A DNA stretch of 64,000 bases from Neopestalotiopsis rosae (Eukaryota; Ascomycota; Sordariomycetes; Amphisphaeriales; Sporocadaceae), in assembly GCA_023078685.1 (NCBI GenBank), contig JALGAS010000012.1, forward strand, positions 868,001-932,000, read 5' to 3'. The translations under genes and the position numbers were made by a program. Positions 34,789 through 45,552 of this stretch are shown piece by piece. The first letter of the stretch is position 1. The number at the start of each line of letters is the position of its first letter. A model generated the notes under the pieces. It saw only the letters and a program-made list of their open reading frames with translations, was not told where the DNA came from and ran no database searches.

Positions 34789-36187
34789 TCAAACAGATAG
34801 CTCCTTGCTGGCGAGAATAGGCTGAACCCATGGGACTTCACCAGTCAATGGTTCAGGGCCATATACAAAGTCAAAGACAGGAGACTTTGAAAAAGTAATA
34901 GCGCCTTTGCTCATAAAGTACTTTTGGACCATTTGATTTGGCATGACGTACTTGTCGACAATCTTGAGGACGGTGTTTTGCCAGGTGGCCATGGCAGTGG
35001 CATTGCCGGACTGTTGGCAGCCCATGGCCACGTTCTCATGTCTGGCTTCCTGGTACGTCTTGAACACCGTGGTGAGCTGCTCGACCGTGGGCTCGGCAGA
35101 CTCAGCCGTGGCTGAGCTGATAATCTTGTGCAACTCATTGACCAGTACCACCACGTCGGCAATTCCATTGTTGCATCCGGAACCAGTAGACGGTGTGAAT
35201 TTGTGCGCCGCATCGCCGGCCAATACGATCCGATTCCAGCTCCAGTGCTCCACGACGCCTTCTTCAAGATCAACGAAGCCAGTGTACAACTTGGCGTTGT
35301 AGGCGTCTCGCACAGTCAGACCATCGGTAAGGGGCAGGTGACCCCATCTGTTGATTAGGGCCTCCTCGTCCTCCTGGTTGTATCGATGACGCTCGCGCGT
35401 TGGTTGAGGTAGACGTTCGTACATGCCCATTACGGCGGTATCGTCACCAGCAAAGAGCTGAATGCCCAATTTGTCGCCGTGCGTCTCATGTGCTTGTCCC
35501 GGCGTAAGTCCAATGTTGGTGGGGAACCTCATCCACAGAGCGCGGAAAGTCGTGAGGAAGGGGTTCTCTGCATTCACTGTTGAGCTGTCCCCGTTAGATG
35601 ACTGCATCGCCAGTGTTCGCATTTGCTGGCGGACTTTGCTGTGAGCACCGTCTGCGCCGATAATGATGCTACCCTCGTAGGAAGTGCCATCGGTGCATTC
35701 AACCGTCACCCCAGTAGATGTAGAGGTGATGTTTGACACCTTTTTGTTTGGCAGCATGCATTCTTGTCGTTCTACTGGGAGTGTCTCGTACAAGAGCCTT
35801 GTCAAGTCGTGCCGACTGATGACTCTGGGATATTCACCGTGACTACGACGATGAGCGATTGATAAAACTAAAGTAGCTGTTGGATAAGACTCACTTTCTC
35901 TTGAGATGTTCAAAAATGTGGGAAGTTCCGAGATCATTGCCGTTGTGGTCAACACGAGTAATCGCCTTGAGTGTAGTGCTGACTTGGTTCAGGGCCGGGA
36001 GAAGATCCAGTTGTCCAAGCACGCGCAGACCCATTGGCGACAGGACTAGACTGGCACCAGCATCGATCGCAATGGTAGGCCGACTTTCGAGGCAGACAAA
36101 TCCAATGTTTGCCCGAGTAAGAGCGTGAGCTGCTGTAAGTCCTACTGGACCTCCGCCAACAAGGATGACTTTGAATGTTGAGCTCAT
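34789..36187 (-). CDS. FAD-dependent monooxygenase (PF01494 type, fungal secondary-metabolism group)
   Basis: Exon 1 is 36187-35895 and exon 2 is 35842-34789 (GTGAGT..TAG intron), 448 residues. The three flavoprotein hydroxylase motifs are visible: the N-terminal GGGPVGLTAAHAL after VILV, the DGAHSKVR motif in IIIGADGAHSKVRQQ, and GDAAHKFTPSTGSGCNNGIAD. The last form (HKFTPSTG.G.N.GI.D) is typical of fungal meroterpenoid and indole-diterpene flavin epoxidases and hydroxylases (PaxM/VrtH-like), which act on prenylated or aromatic substrates with NADPH and O2. Its stop codon is about 150 bp from that of the laccase, so the two genes are tail-to-tail. The pairing of an epoxidase-like flavoenzyme with a terpene-synthase-like gene 5 kb away is suggestive, not proof. 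Confidence 0.85.
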
Positions 36188-37755
36188 TATGATTGGACTC
36201 GGAAGTGGAAAATGGGAGTAATTGTTCTAGAAAGACATGCAAGGGAGAAGCTGAGTAGTTGCTATCTTGCAATTATCGGCTCTGTTTGATCTTTTTGATC
36301 TGTGTTGTTATTATTGTTGTTGTTTGATGACGAGAAAAGTATCCCATAACGATGGGTTGTAAGTTCTTATATACATGATCATTATGAGGTCTTGCAAACA
36401 TTGCATGTGTCGCCTATTCGAATGCGAATATTGGAAGTGGTATTCCTCCGACTCTACTCGGACTCGGGTCTGGCGTCGACTAGAGTAACTCGGCGCCGTG
36501 GTTTGACAGAGCCAAAAATCAGTGCATTGTACGGAATCTACGTAACCAGGTACCTTGTACTCACTCTAGTCTAGTAAGGTTAGTCCGAAGCGGATCATAG
36601 ACTCATAGTCGGATTGATCGTTTGCGAGTGCGACATTCTAGAATTTTGGGGGCATTCAGGACGCACTAAGCCGCTAAAGGAATGGCGATCATGGCTTTGG
36701 CTCGACGAAGACTGCCTTAGCAGGGCGAACAGGGGTGCCACACGGAGGAGCCTCCAGTCGTCGCACTCGCTTATGGCTGGAGAATCCCATCGGGTCAATT
36801 TTCGAGTCTCCTTGTCACCAGTCACTTGAGTTGGCGACCGCCTGAATCTTGCTCGCCGTTGCCGTAGCTGGCGGTTCGGCTCGCTCTCTTTCGCTTAAGC
36901 CAAGCGCGAGAACAATGGTTGGTCACATCTTGTGCACTGCAAATATGAAGGCAGGGACAAAAATGTCCTGCCGAGGTATAGCTGGAAAGGTAGGACTGCA
37001 TCATGCTGGAAGCCATCAACAAAAGACAGGAGCAATCGCTGTCCGCGGACTGACTGTATCATGAGGCGAGATGAAGTCATGGAACCAAGGTTTTAGGTGC
37101 GTACTTTGTAGCCACAGCAGGGTGGTTCCGATTGCGACAAAGTACTGTAAGCGGCTGAACACAGGTCCGCTCTGACGGTTAACTCAGGTAATTGCACAGG
37201 CGAGAGCATGCAAACTTTGTCCTACGCAGTCATCCCGAATGTCTCTGCCTGCGCACCCGATGCTGAATCTGGCCTTTTCAATCTTGATTGTGAGAAGTCA
37301 TCGTGAACACTGGTCGGCATCACAAGAGCAGTCGATTGTTCATTGCTCGAAGCTCAGGACTGTACATTTGCGGCCCAGAAGCGCCGCCCCGCAAAGTTGT
37401 CACCGCGGTCGATTGCCTCGCTTACGACCCGGCCTTGTGTGTTTGTTTGCGATTCTTAACAACACGAAAACTTTTGAGGTATCAATCGAGAGCGATATCA
37501 CAAGTCTCATCATGACTTGCAAACTCATGGTAGTTGAAAAAGGGACTGAACATATTATAAGTAGGATACTTGGTGGGCAACTTAGAACCCCGGACATTGT
37601 GCGGCGGGATTACCGGGATTGAGCCGCCGGTCATCCTGCCCGCTGGTCCACGCCTAAAATGCCACATCATCTGCAGGGACTAACGATGACCTTGCACCTT
37701 ACCTCAGCAGCCTGAGCAATGCCGAGCTTCCTCACATTGCCATCGATTCATCAAT
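36188..37755. other. Divergent spacer FAD monooxygenase / regulator
   Basis: 1.57 kb without a gene. A cluster of CGG/CCG triplets sits at its right end (listed separately). Confidence 0.55.
37591..37630. promoter_or_regulatory. CGG/CCG-rich cluster, possible Zn2Cys6 binding sites
   Basis: Between 37591 and 37630 there are several CGG or CCG triplets, including an inverted pair around GCGGCGGGATTACCGGG and a GCCGCCGG. Fungal zinc-cluster regulators bind such triplets. It lies about 125-165 bp before the regulator gene start. Seen by eye only. Confidence 0.28.
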
Positions 37756-39361
37756 ATGCCTTTTCAGTTCGTTGACAATGCTGCTATCGACGACAAGGCC
37801 AGAAAGTTGATCCGTAGCCACGTTGCGAAGGGCAAGAATGTAGGCAAAGGCCGCGCCCGGAAGAAACCGCACCCGACCCAAGAACAACAACCCCCACGAG
37901 ACTCGAGGGACACTACAACACTCTTGGAATGCGTAGACACGGCTGAAAATGATGAACTTGCTCTCGAGCGACCTTGGTGTGATGGCGTATCTCTTATGAG
38001 CATACCTTTTGAGATGAGCTCAAAGAGCAAGAATCTCTTCAGCCGAGGTGACAACTATCGTGAACCGCCCGTGCATGACACTGAATGCTGATGCTGTAGT
38101 ATCTGTAGTCCTCACATTCATATGTCCGACCGTATACCCAGACACTCTTCAGAGCGCGATTCATTTGGATTCCACTTCTTCCATGTGGGTTCAATTCATC
38201 TTTCTCGATGAAGCCTGTTAGTACATTTACTCGTCTGTAAATTTGCCTCGAATTGATGTGCTAATGGATACTAGATTTCCACTGCACCGTCGCCATGTTG
38301 AATGCAGCCTTCGGTTCGACGATCCTTGGCAATGAGGATACAGCAGAGGCCATGGTCCACATGAGTCGAACGTTTCAGTTGGTCAACAAGAAATTATCAG
38401 GTAATGAAGCCACCGCGGACACCACATTTGCTTCCATAGTGGCCATGACCCAGTATGAGCGTCTCAAGGGGAATTACAAGAAGGGTCTGGTACATTTGGA
38501 TGGCCTTGAGCGCTTGACCAATATGCGCGGCGGAATCCGTCAACTTGCAAGAAAACAGCCACCCTTGGCAAAAAAGATTTTCAGGTAAGCTAGGCGCAAT
38601 TGCACAACTCATCTCATTGTCCCGTGCAATGTGACTGACACTCACTTGCCAGAGCCGACTTGGAATTTGCTCTCCACCTTGGCACACCTACGCGGTTCCA
38701 TTATACTGAACTCTGGAACGACCGGGTTGAGCGCTTACTGGACACATCCTCAACGCTGGATCCGGCGCAAGAAACTCAAGAGTTGCCATTGGGCCACCTA
38801 GCCCCCGGCCTTGGTGAAGCTCTTCAGTATATTCAAGCATTGGCAACACTCATCAATACACACACCCATAGTCCTGCCATGATAGACGGACACGCCTTTC
38901 ATGATGTAATCAACTTCCTTGGGTACAGACTGATTGCTATCAACCCTCTTGGCTCGACGCATTTGCATGACTCTATGAGCAATATGCTACTTCTAGGCCT
39001 ATACTGTTTTGTGGTCACCTTCTTCGCTGGTCTAAACAGAAAGATCCCACCTTTACCGCTTCTTGGTGCAAGATTAAAGGCCGCTGTAGACAAACATCAA
39101 GTCTCCTCTGTCAGCTGTCATGAGGTGCTCATTTGGACCCTGCTTATAAGCCGAACAGTAATCTTGCGCCCATCAGACGATACGTGGATACTGCCAAAGA
39201 TACAAGAGAGCATTCAAATCCTGGGTGTAACCGACTCTGAACAACTCCAGCAACGGCTTTCAAAGCTTCCTTGGATTGGAGTTTTGCACAATACTATATG
39301 CAATCGACTTTATACAACTGTATCACAGCGACTTCTAATGCCTCCTCTGTTGGGCATATAA
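37756..39361 (+). CDS. Fungal-specific transcription-factor-domain protein without visible zinc cluster
   Basis: Likely exons: 37756-37978, 38043-38216, 38275-38584 and 38653-39361, which would give 471 residues. The N-terminus (PFQFVDNAAIDDKARKLIRSHVAKG) and later PTVYPDTLQSAIHLDSTSSMWVQFIFLDEAYFHCTVAM and the helical middle-homology stretch fit the fungal-specific factor family (PF11951 type) that often lacks a Zn2Cys6 motif. The first join is uncertain: the open frame 37756-38091 and the downstream frame differ by one base, bridged here by a 64-nt intron with a weak GTGATG donor. A one-base frameshift is the alternative, which would make it a pseudogene. The other two introns have good borders. 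It sits between the FAD monooxygenase and the terpene-synthase-like gene and could regulate the block. Confidence 0.6.
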
Positions 39362-40871
39362 CGCACCGATCAGCGACTGCCTCTTAGTCTTTTTATACAC
39401 CCAAGCTCAATTCTTTCGAGCTCCTGCGCAGTGTCCTCCCAAGTACGCTGCTGAGTCTCTTGACCTTTCGCGTCTGTAATTCAATCTGGAACATGGTGAC
39501 TTAATAAATGGTTGTGAGTATGGCTGTCATTCAGGAAAAGCCTTCTTGGCGTTTACTCACTCTTCGATTTTGCAGTTTCCAATGCAACATCCGTGGCTTT
39601 CGCTTCCAGCAACTACTCCATGGAGCAGTTCTCAGCTATCTCGTTCGGCTGTACTGCCCAGTAGGTTCTTAGCCGTATTGATCTTCTGTCGAGTCGCTAG
39701 AACTTGTATCAACTTTGTTGAAAGGGTTTCTATGACTCAGATCAGTCAATTTCGCATCGACGATGAATTCTGTTTCGCTTACGATATTGACCAAATGCGT
39801 CAGAGTATTGAACTTCCTGACGCCAATTTTCAATATCGGAGCACTGCCAGGAAGAAAGTGTTCAGTGCCTGAATCACCACGCTCTCCTCGTGGCCCTCAA
39901 CGCCGAGTTTTCAAGCATTGAATGTAGTCATGTTATTCCTCAATGATAACATCGATGCGACCGAGTTCTTGGACAGCACGCTTGGCAAAGGCCTTGGCGC
40001 CGCGTAACGACAAGTCAAATTACCATAACTGCACAATACCTGGAGTCTTCGTGCTCGTTTCAACGTCGAGCTCTACTTCTTCCCCGCTCTTCATAGTATC
40101 TACACCAAAAACACCTCTCTTGGAGCCTGCGCTCGCCGAATGTGGAGCTACGTCGGGTTCAGTGGGTCGTCATGCTTAGTCGTTATGCAGAGTCGAGCTT
40201 ACGGATGCAGAGGTGACATATCCAGTCCTACCTGAGTTGCACCATCAGTTACCCACTGTCGATTACCCATTACCATCGCAGATCACTGTCGTAGCTTGAG
40301 TCACAAATTCCAGCTATCTCTACAGTCGCATCACTGCCAGACGAGTAAAAGGCTGTTCAAGGTTTGTACTTCGTCTGCCTCGATGGAGGCTGAGCTCAGA
40401 TGCACTCAGTGCTCGGCCGTAAGGATTCGATTCCTTGCCATCAGCCCACTACAATATTGAGCCGAACGGGGACTGTACTAATGGATTGCTCATGCTGATC
40501 CTCGGGTTACAGAGCTGGACACGTGCATTATCACGGTGAGGCACATTCCAATAACCAGATTGGGGCATATGTTGGAACGAACAAAAATGGATTCGCTTGA
40601 CATGTGGGCCGGGATAACTTTCTTGGGTTTATCTCGCGTGTCATCTGAACGTATTCGTGGGGGTGGCAGATTTATCTCCATATTCTTTGTCTTCGTGTCC
40701 AAAGCTTTCAGTGGTCGTGGCGATGCCTTGGGAAATCGCATCACACTTTTTAAAGCGCCTCCTCGAACGTTCTGGCTGGATGGCAGGCTGCTTTTTCGCA
40801 TAGCATTACCTGGTGTCTGTAAAAATACTATAAGTTCCATTTAGCACATCCATCTCATTTGTCCCTCCAAA
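39362..40871. other. Spacer between regulator and terpene-synthase-like gene
   Basis: 1.5 kb. It contains one degenerate dehydrogenase fragment (listed separately); otherwise no supportable gene. Confidence 0.5.
39930..40010 (-). pseudogene. Relic of a short-chain dehydrogenase
   Basis: The minus strand translates to GAKAFAKRAVQELGRIDVIIEE followed by a stop, matching the helix-strand stretch before the NAG motif of short-chain dehydrogenases. No other SDR motif is found in any frame nearby. A short decayed fragment is the simplest reading; chance similarity is possible. Confidence 0.35.
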
Positions 40872-42293
40872 ATGGCAGTCGTTACGCCCAATCTGGATAC
40901 TCTCGCCTTTGATGCTTTTTTATATGATCGACACGAACCTCGGCATCATAGTACGTCTGAGTGTCTGAGCAAAGAGCAGAAGCAGAGTAACGCGCCACAC
41001 GGTGACTTCTTCACGGCATCATCACGAAGCGCGGGGATAGAATTAAAGGAAACATGGCCGGATGCCACGGAGCTCGGCAACACCGTCCACCCAGACTGTG
41101 ACGGCGGTAAAGAAAACGATTACGAGTGTGTCTATCCTGCCCGTATCACGATTCCGGACTTCATGGCCCCGCTCGTGCGCAATAAGGAGGGCTGGCCGTG
41201 GGTGGCGCGGCCGCACCCAGAGTCGGACTCGATCAAGGCCGAGGCTGCGGATTGGCTGCGCGGCTTTGCTGCCACGGGCTTGTTGCCCGAGAAGCTAGTT
41301 GTCCAGCTGCTGGCAGGTAGTTTTGCTAATATCGGGTGCCTCATCTACGGCCACATGGACCGCGCAGCCTGCCTGCTTGCGGCGCAGGTCATGATCCTCT
41401 TTTTTGCCATTGAGGTCGCGACCGATGGCGGGACTAAGCCCGAGCAGGTCGCCAGTATTGCTGCCCACCTGAAGTTGGCCTTGTCTTGTCCGGATGTGGC
41501 CGCCGACGAGTACATCGTGCCTGTGCCAGACCTGGCTACCCCTGCAGGCGGAATCACGACAGCCCCGACCGCTGCAGTCGATGATGACCACCCGCTACAA
41601 GGCGGCCTCGTGGCCATGGCTACCGACATTGCGAAGAAGTACGCGGAAATCGGCACGAAGGTGTCAGCTGCACTGTTTGCGCATCATTTTGGCGCCTACC
41701 TAGACGGCGTGATGCTCGAAGCGCAGCTTTGGGACGGGCCCGTACTCGGGTGGACTGAGTATTCTGAGCTGCGTGAGAAGACGATTGGCGTGCTTCCCGG
41801 GCTTGCGCTGCTGTTTATGCACGAGGACCGCATTAGTCCACGCTTTGTGCCATGGGGCGACGCGCGCGGCGAGGCGGCTGATGAGCTGAGTGCATTAAGC
41901 ATCAAGATCCTGATCAACCAGAACGACCTGTACAGCTTCAATAAGGAGCAGGCGCGCGGCGAGGACGCGCACAACGGTGTGCGCGTACTTATGGAGGAGG
42001 ATACTTCTCTTGCTATGCAAGACGCTACGGACAGGCTTGGCGATGAGACGGCGAGACTGGCGGCCCGCCTGGTCGAGGCGTATGACAGGGTTACCAACAC
42101 GCCCAGAGGTAGTGAAGGCGACGGAGGTGTATGGATGCTGCGCACGCTGGCCGAGGGTTGCGTGGCTTGGATCGTCGGTATGGACCACTGGTACACGCAC
42201 ATCACGAGCCGGTACGGCACGCGCCAGCTCGGCGAGGACCGATCCCTTGCGCTCCTGCCTAAGAGCGACGAGCTCAAGGCCGGATCGCATTGA
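40872..42293 (+). CDS. Class I terpene-synthase-like protein with atypical metal motif
   Basis: Single exon, 473 residues. The fold landmarks of fungal sesquiterpene synthases are in order: ITIPDFMAPL and WPW (residues 93-110), the helix carrying the Asp-rich motif (MILFFAIEVATD, 174-185), the pyrophosphate-sensor region EYSELREKTIGV with Arg301, the NSE triad NDLYSFNKE (351-359) followed by EDAHNGVRVLM, and the RY pair (447-448) in THITSRY. The family ionises a prenyl diphosphate and cyclises it. Here the first metal motif, aligned to the DEYTD form, reads EVATD, so an acidic residue is kept at positions one and five but the second is lost. It has no intron and is clearly richer in G+C than its flanks (for example 40 of 60 bases at 41221-41280). 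It could be an active atypical cyclase, a prenyltransferase-like enzyme, or inactive. Confidence 0.75.
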   Translation: MAVVTPNLDTLAFDAFLYDRHEPRHHSTSECLSKEQKQSNAPHGDFFTASSRSAGIELKETWPDATELGNTVHPDCDGGKENDYECVYPARITIPDFMAPLVRNKEGWPWVARPHPESDSIKAEAADWLRGFAATGLLPEKLVVQLLAGSFANIGCLIYGHMDRAACLLAAQVMILFFAIEVATDGGTKPEQVASIAAHLKLALSCPDVAADEYIVPVPDLATPAGGITTAPTAAVDDDHPLQGGLVAMATDIAKKYAEIGTKVSAALFAHHFGAYLDGVMLEAQLWDGPVLGWTEYSELREKTIGVLPGLALLFMHEDRISPRFVPWGDARGEAADELSALSIKILINQNDLYSFNKEQARGEDAHNGVRVLMEEDTSLAMQDATDRLGDETARLAARLVEAYDRVTNTPRGSEGDGGVWMLRTLAEGCVAWIVGMDHWYTHITSRYGTRQLGEDRSLALLPKSDELKAGSH

Positions 42294-43425
42294 TGAACTT
42301 ATGTGGTGATAAAGAAAAGTGTTAGTGGCCGCCCAGAAAAGGATAACTTCCTACCCTTATTATTACTTTCGGCTGAAAAGTGATAATAAAGGTAAAAACA
42401 CTTAATGAGTAAGCTAAATTTATAATAGCTATAAAATAAACACGCGAGGTTCAAGTAATGTGGTGATTCATTGTCTCTTACAGCCTGAGCTCGACTTTAC
42501 GTCGCTCGCGATGTGCGCGATGACTATGATCTGGAGTATAGGTAATTATCAGGTTGGCTCATCAAGATCTCTGCTTCAATCCCCGATTATACTTGCGTAT
42601 AACTGCAACAGCCCAGTCAATGACCTGGGCCGCTGGCTACGCAAGACAAGGACAGTATCATGGCCACGTATTCCATTGCTTAGATCGCACGTCCCAAGCT
42701 ATCACCAGAACTGTTTGCAAATGATTCAAGTAGAAGATTATTTCGAGGATCGACAGTAGAGAAGATCCCCATGCTACCCAATCCCAACCCCAATGTTCCC
42801 CCACGAGTCTTGGCGAATTCCAGATCCCAGGGCTCTGGTGCAGACCTTCGAGTCAATCCATCTACTGCGTTACAGATTTAAATGATTTGTTCAAATGCGT
42901 ATCACCAACATCGAATAAATGTCCTAGCCATTGTTCCTAGACACTACCTCGGCATGGAGCCGATGACAAAGCCTGCTAACTATTTAGCCTAAAGCCAAAT
43001 CTAAAATGCCTTTGCCCCCAACATCTCACTAGAAGGGCAGGGGAAGTGTCAATGGTCGCGGGAATGCGGGGCGACAATACCACTTTGCTTCTCCAAATGC
43101 ACCACTGTCCCTGCATCCAAGCTGCCCTAGCGATATGAGTGCCCATGACTCTGGGCTCGGGAAAATTTATCGTGTGGATCCGATTGGAGGGAATCGCTCG
43201 GCACAAGGGAAGTTATACTCAATGATGCCGTGAACAGAGTGGTGGTGGGTTCGCAGACGGATCGCTGGCCGGCGCAGATTCTTCGGTGCAACGGGCCAAT
43301 CCAACATGAGAGGTGGGAGGACCCTTTAAAGGACGGCTCTTCTTGGCTTTTACAGAATGATGGTCTGCCACGTTCCCACGGTCGATAGTTGAGACGGCAT
43401 TTATTCGTCGGCCTTTTTCTTTGCA
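42294..43425. other. Intergenic, AT-rich spacer
   Basis: A markedly AT-rich patch follows the terpene-synthase-like gene at about 42340-42440. No gene seen. Confidence 0.55.
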
Positions 43426-45552
43426 ATGCTGCGAAGATTGTGGCTCGCCGCACTGGCGGTGAGTGTCGGAGCGATTCCTCCCTCCCCGGATAGTCTGAAC
43501 ACGGGAATCACGATAGTCGCCGACAATGATTTGCAAGGTGAGTTTCGATCGTCGAGACATGGACAACTCCAATTAATGTCCACAAGGTGTCAATAGCCCG
43601 ACTGCCAATTCCAGCATCATTGTGCTCTCCGCCCGACCGTATAGTGACGCAATCTTGGCCTGCAAGGCCTTGGGTGAGCAGCTGTGGTCGCCGGAACTGG
43701 GAAGCTCGAGTATACAACGCAACCTTGATTATCTAAGATACAAGGATAATGCTCTCGGCTCGTCCCAGTTCTGGATTGCTTCGAAAGGAGTGGGGAGCCG
43801 AGCAATCGACCGGACTGGCCGTGTCTCCTGGCCGGCAATCGCTTCCCGACTTCCAGTCATTTGCACGCAGACTGCACCCTTCTCGAACGAGACGTTCAAG
43901 GATACAAGCGACAACTGGCAGGTCACCGTTCGATCGAATGGCGAATATCTGACTGGGTAGATCCAAACCCCCCTTTCTCGATATTGGCTGCAAGTTTTCA
44001 CTAATGCCGTCGGTACAGTTTCCGCGACCGCTACAGCTTTCGCTTTCTGGGTGTTCGGTATGCACCACAACCCGAGCGCTGGACATACTCTACACCGTAT
44101 ATCGGAAACGGCAGTCAGATATCGGCTCTAGAGTATGGCTCGCAGTGTGTTCAAGGCGGAAACGTGGGTTCAGAAGATTGCCTGTTCTTGAACATATGGA
44201 CCAATTATTTGCCGAGCACCAACTCAACTTCCAAGGACCTTCGCCCGGTGATGGTATGGATTCATGGAGGGGCTTTTACTGGAGGTACTGGAAATGATCC
44301 GACTGCAGACGGAGGCAACCTGGCATCTCGAGGTGACGTGGTGGCTGTCGATGTCAACTACCGACTGACAACTTTGGGCTTTCTCGCTCTCGATGACGGG
44401 GTGACCAATGGAAACTTTGGGCTCGCTGATCAGATCAATGCGCTGGACTGGGTTCGGAAAAACATCAAAGATTTCGGAGGTGATCCGGATAGAATCACAA
44501 TCTTTGGCCAGTCGGCCGGAGCCGGAAGTGTTCGCGCACTTCTCGCTTCTCCAAAATCCGTTGGCAAGTTTGCCGGTGCCATCCCCATGAGCAACCTGGG
44601 CGGCATACAATACGGGACAACCTATTCCAAGTACTATACAATCGAAGAGGAGATGCAAGTTGCCGGAAATGCCATCTTGAATGCAACAAATTGCACGAAT
44701 GCAGCTTCACGAGTCGACTGTCTGAGAGCCTTCTCGGCCTATGATATTGCCAACCTCGGCACCTCGGCTAGGTATCCAGTTGTCGATGGCACATATCTAA
44801 CATCCGACGAGCTGCAACTGTACGGCGATCCGCTCCCGGCGAGGATCCTCATGGGTATTATGCGCGATGACGGCGCTGCCATGATCAACTATCCCACCAC
44901 GACGGATGAGGAAACATACCTCAACACTTCGGGTTTTCCCATTCCTTCTGCAAACTTGTTTCCTACCCCGACGCTCGATAACAAGACTCTTGCGCTCTAC
45001 AACATGTCTTCTCGACTCGCGACCGACGGCATCTTTCGCTGCATCGACCAGGCTACCGTCCACACAGGTCTTGAATCTGGTCGTTTCCAGCCTGACGTCT
45101 ACTATTACGAGTTCAACCGGTCATACCAGACAACGGGCTGGCCAGGGCTCAATACGTGCGAGCCGCCCAAGACGGCGTCGCGCCCTTATGGTGACCCTGA
45201 TGCCGAATACTTCAAGTGCCACTCGGGCGAGCTGTATTACGTCTTTGGCAACCTGGCGCGACAGGGTCTGCCGATGCGAGATGACAATGATCTACCGTTT
45301 GAGCAATTCGTTCTCGACTCGTTTTCGTCGTTTGCAAGGACTTTTGACCCCAATCCGGATGCCGGGTTCCTGGAGGCGAGAGGATACCAAAATACGATTG
45401 ACGAGTTGGAGGTCGCCGGTCGGTGGCTCCCGGCCACCAAGGACAATCTGACGAGACGCACGTTGCAATGGCCTAGTATCCAGGAATCATTTTCGGAATT
45501 GGAGCAATGCGAGTCCATCGGATTGGGGATCGATTACTATGAGCAGTCATAA
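43426..45552 (+). CDS. Secreted carboxylesterase with N-terminal extension
   Basis: Exons 43426-43537, 43587-43956 and 44019-45552 give 671 residues. A signal peptide (MLRRLWLAALAVSVGA) is followed by an extension of about 140 residues containing SDAILACKALGEQLWSPE, a stretch that recurs at the N-terminus of some fungal type-B esterases. The hydrolase core begins at RFLGVRYAPQPERW and includes GSEDCLFLNIW, the oxyanion loop HGGAFTGG, VDVNYRL and the elbow GQSAGAG with Ser326. His562 in FKCHSGELYYVFG is the likely catalytic histidine. All core motifs match the consensus, so an active extracellular esterase is expected. Compared with the first esterase in the block it is more canonical. Possible roles are ester cleavage or transesterification of a cluster product, or simple nutrient hydrolysis. 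Confidence 0.85.

Noticed and set aside
40395..40455. tRNA-like T-arm around AAGGATTCGATTCCTT
   Set aside because: The acceptor stem and D-arm do not form on either side.
41295..42290. Long minus-strand frames across the terpene-synthase-like gene
   Set aside because: They arise from the high G+C of the plus-strand gene and show no family features.
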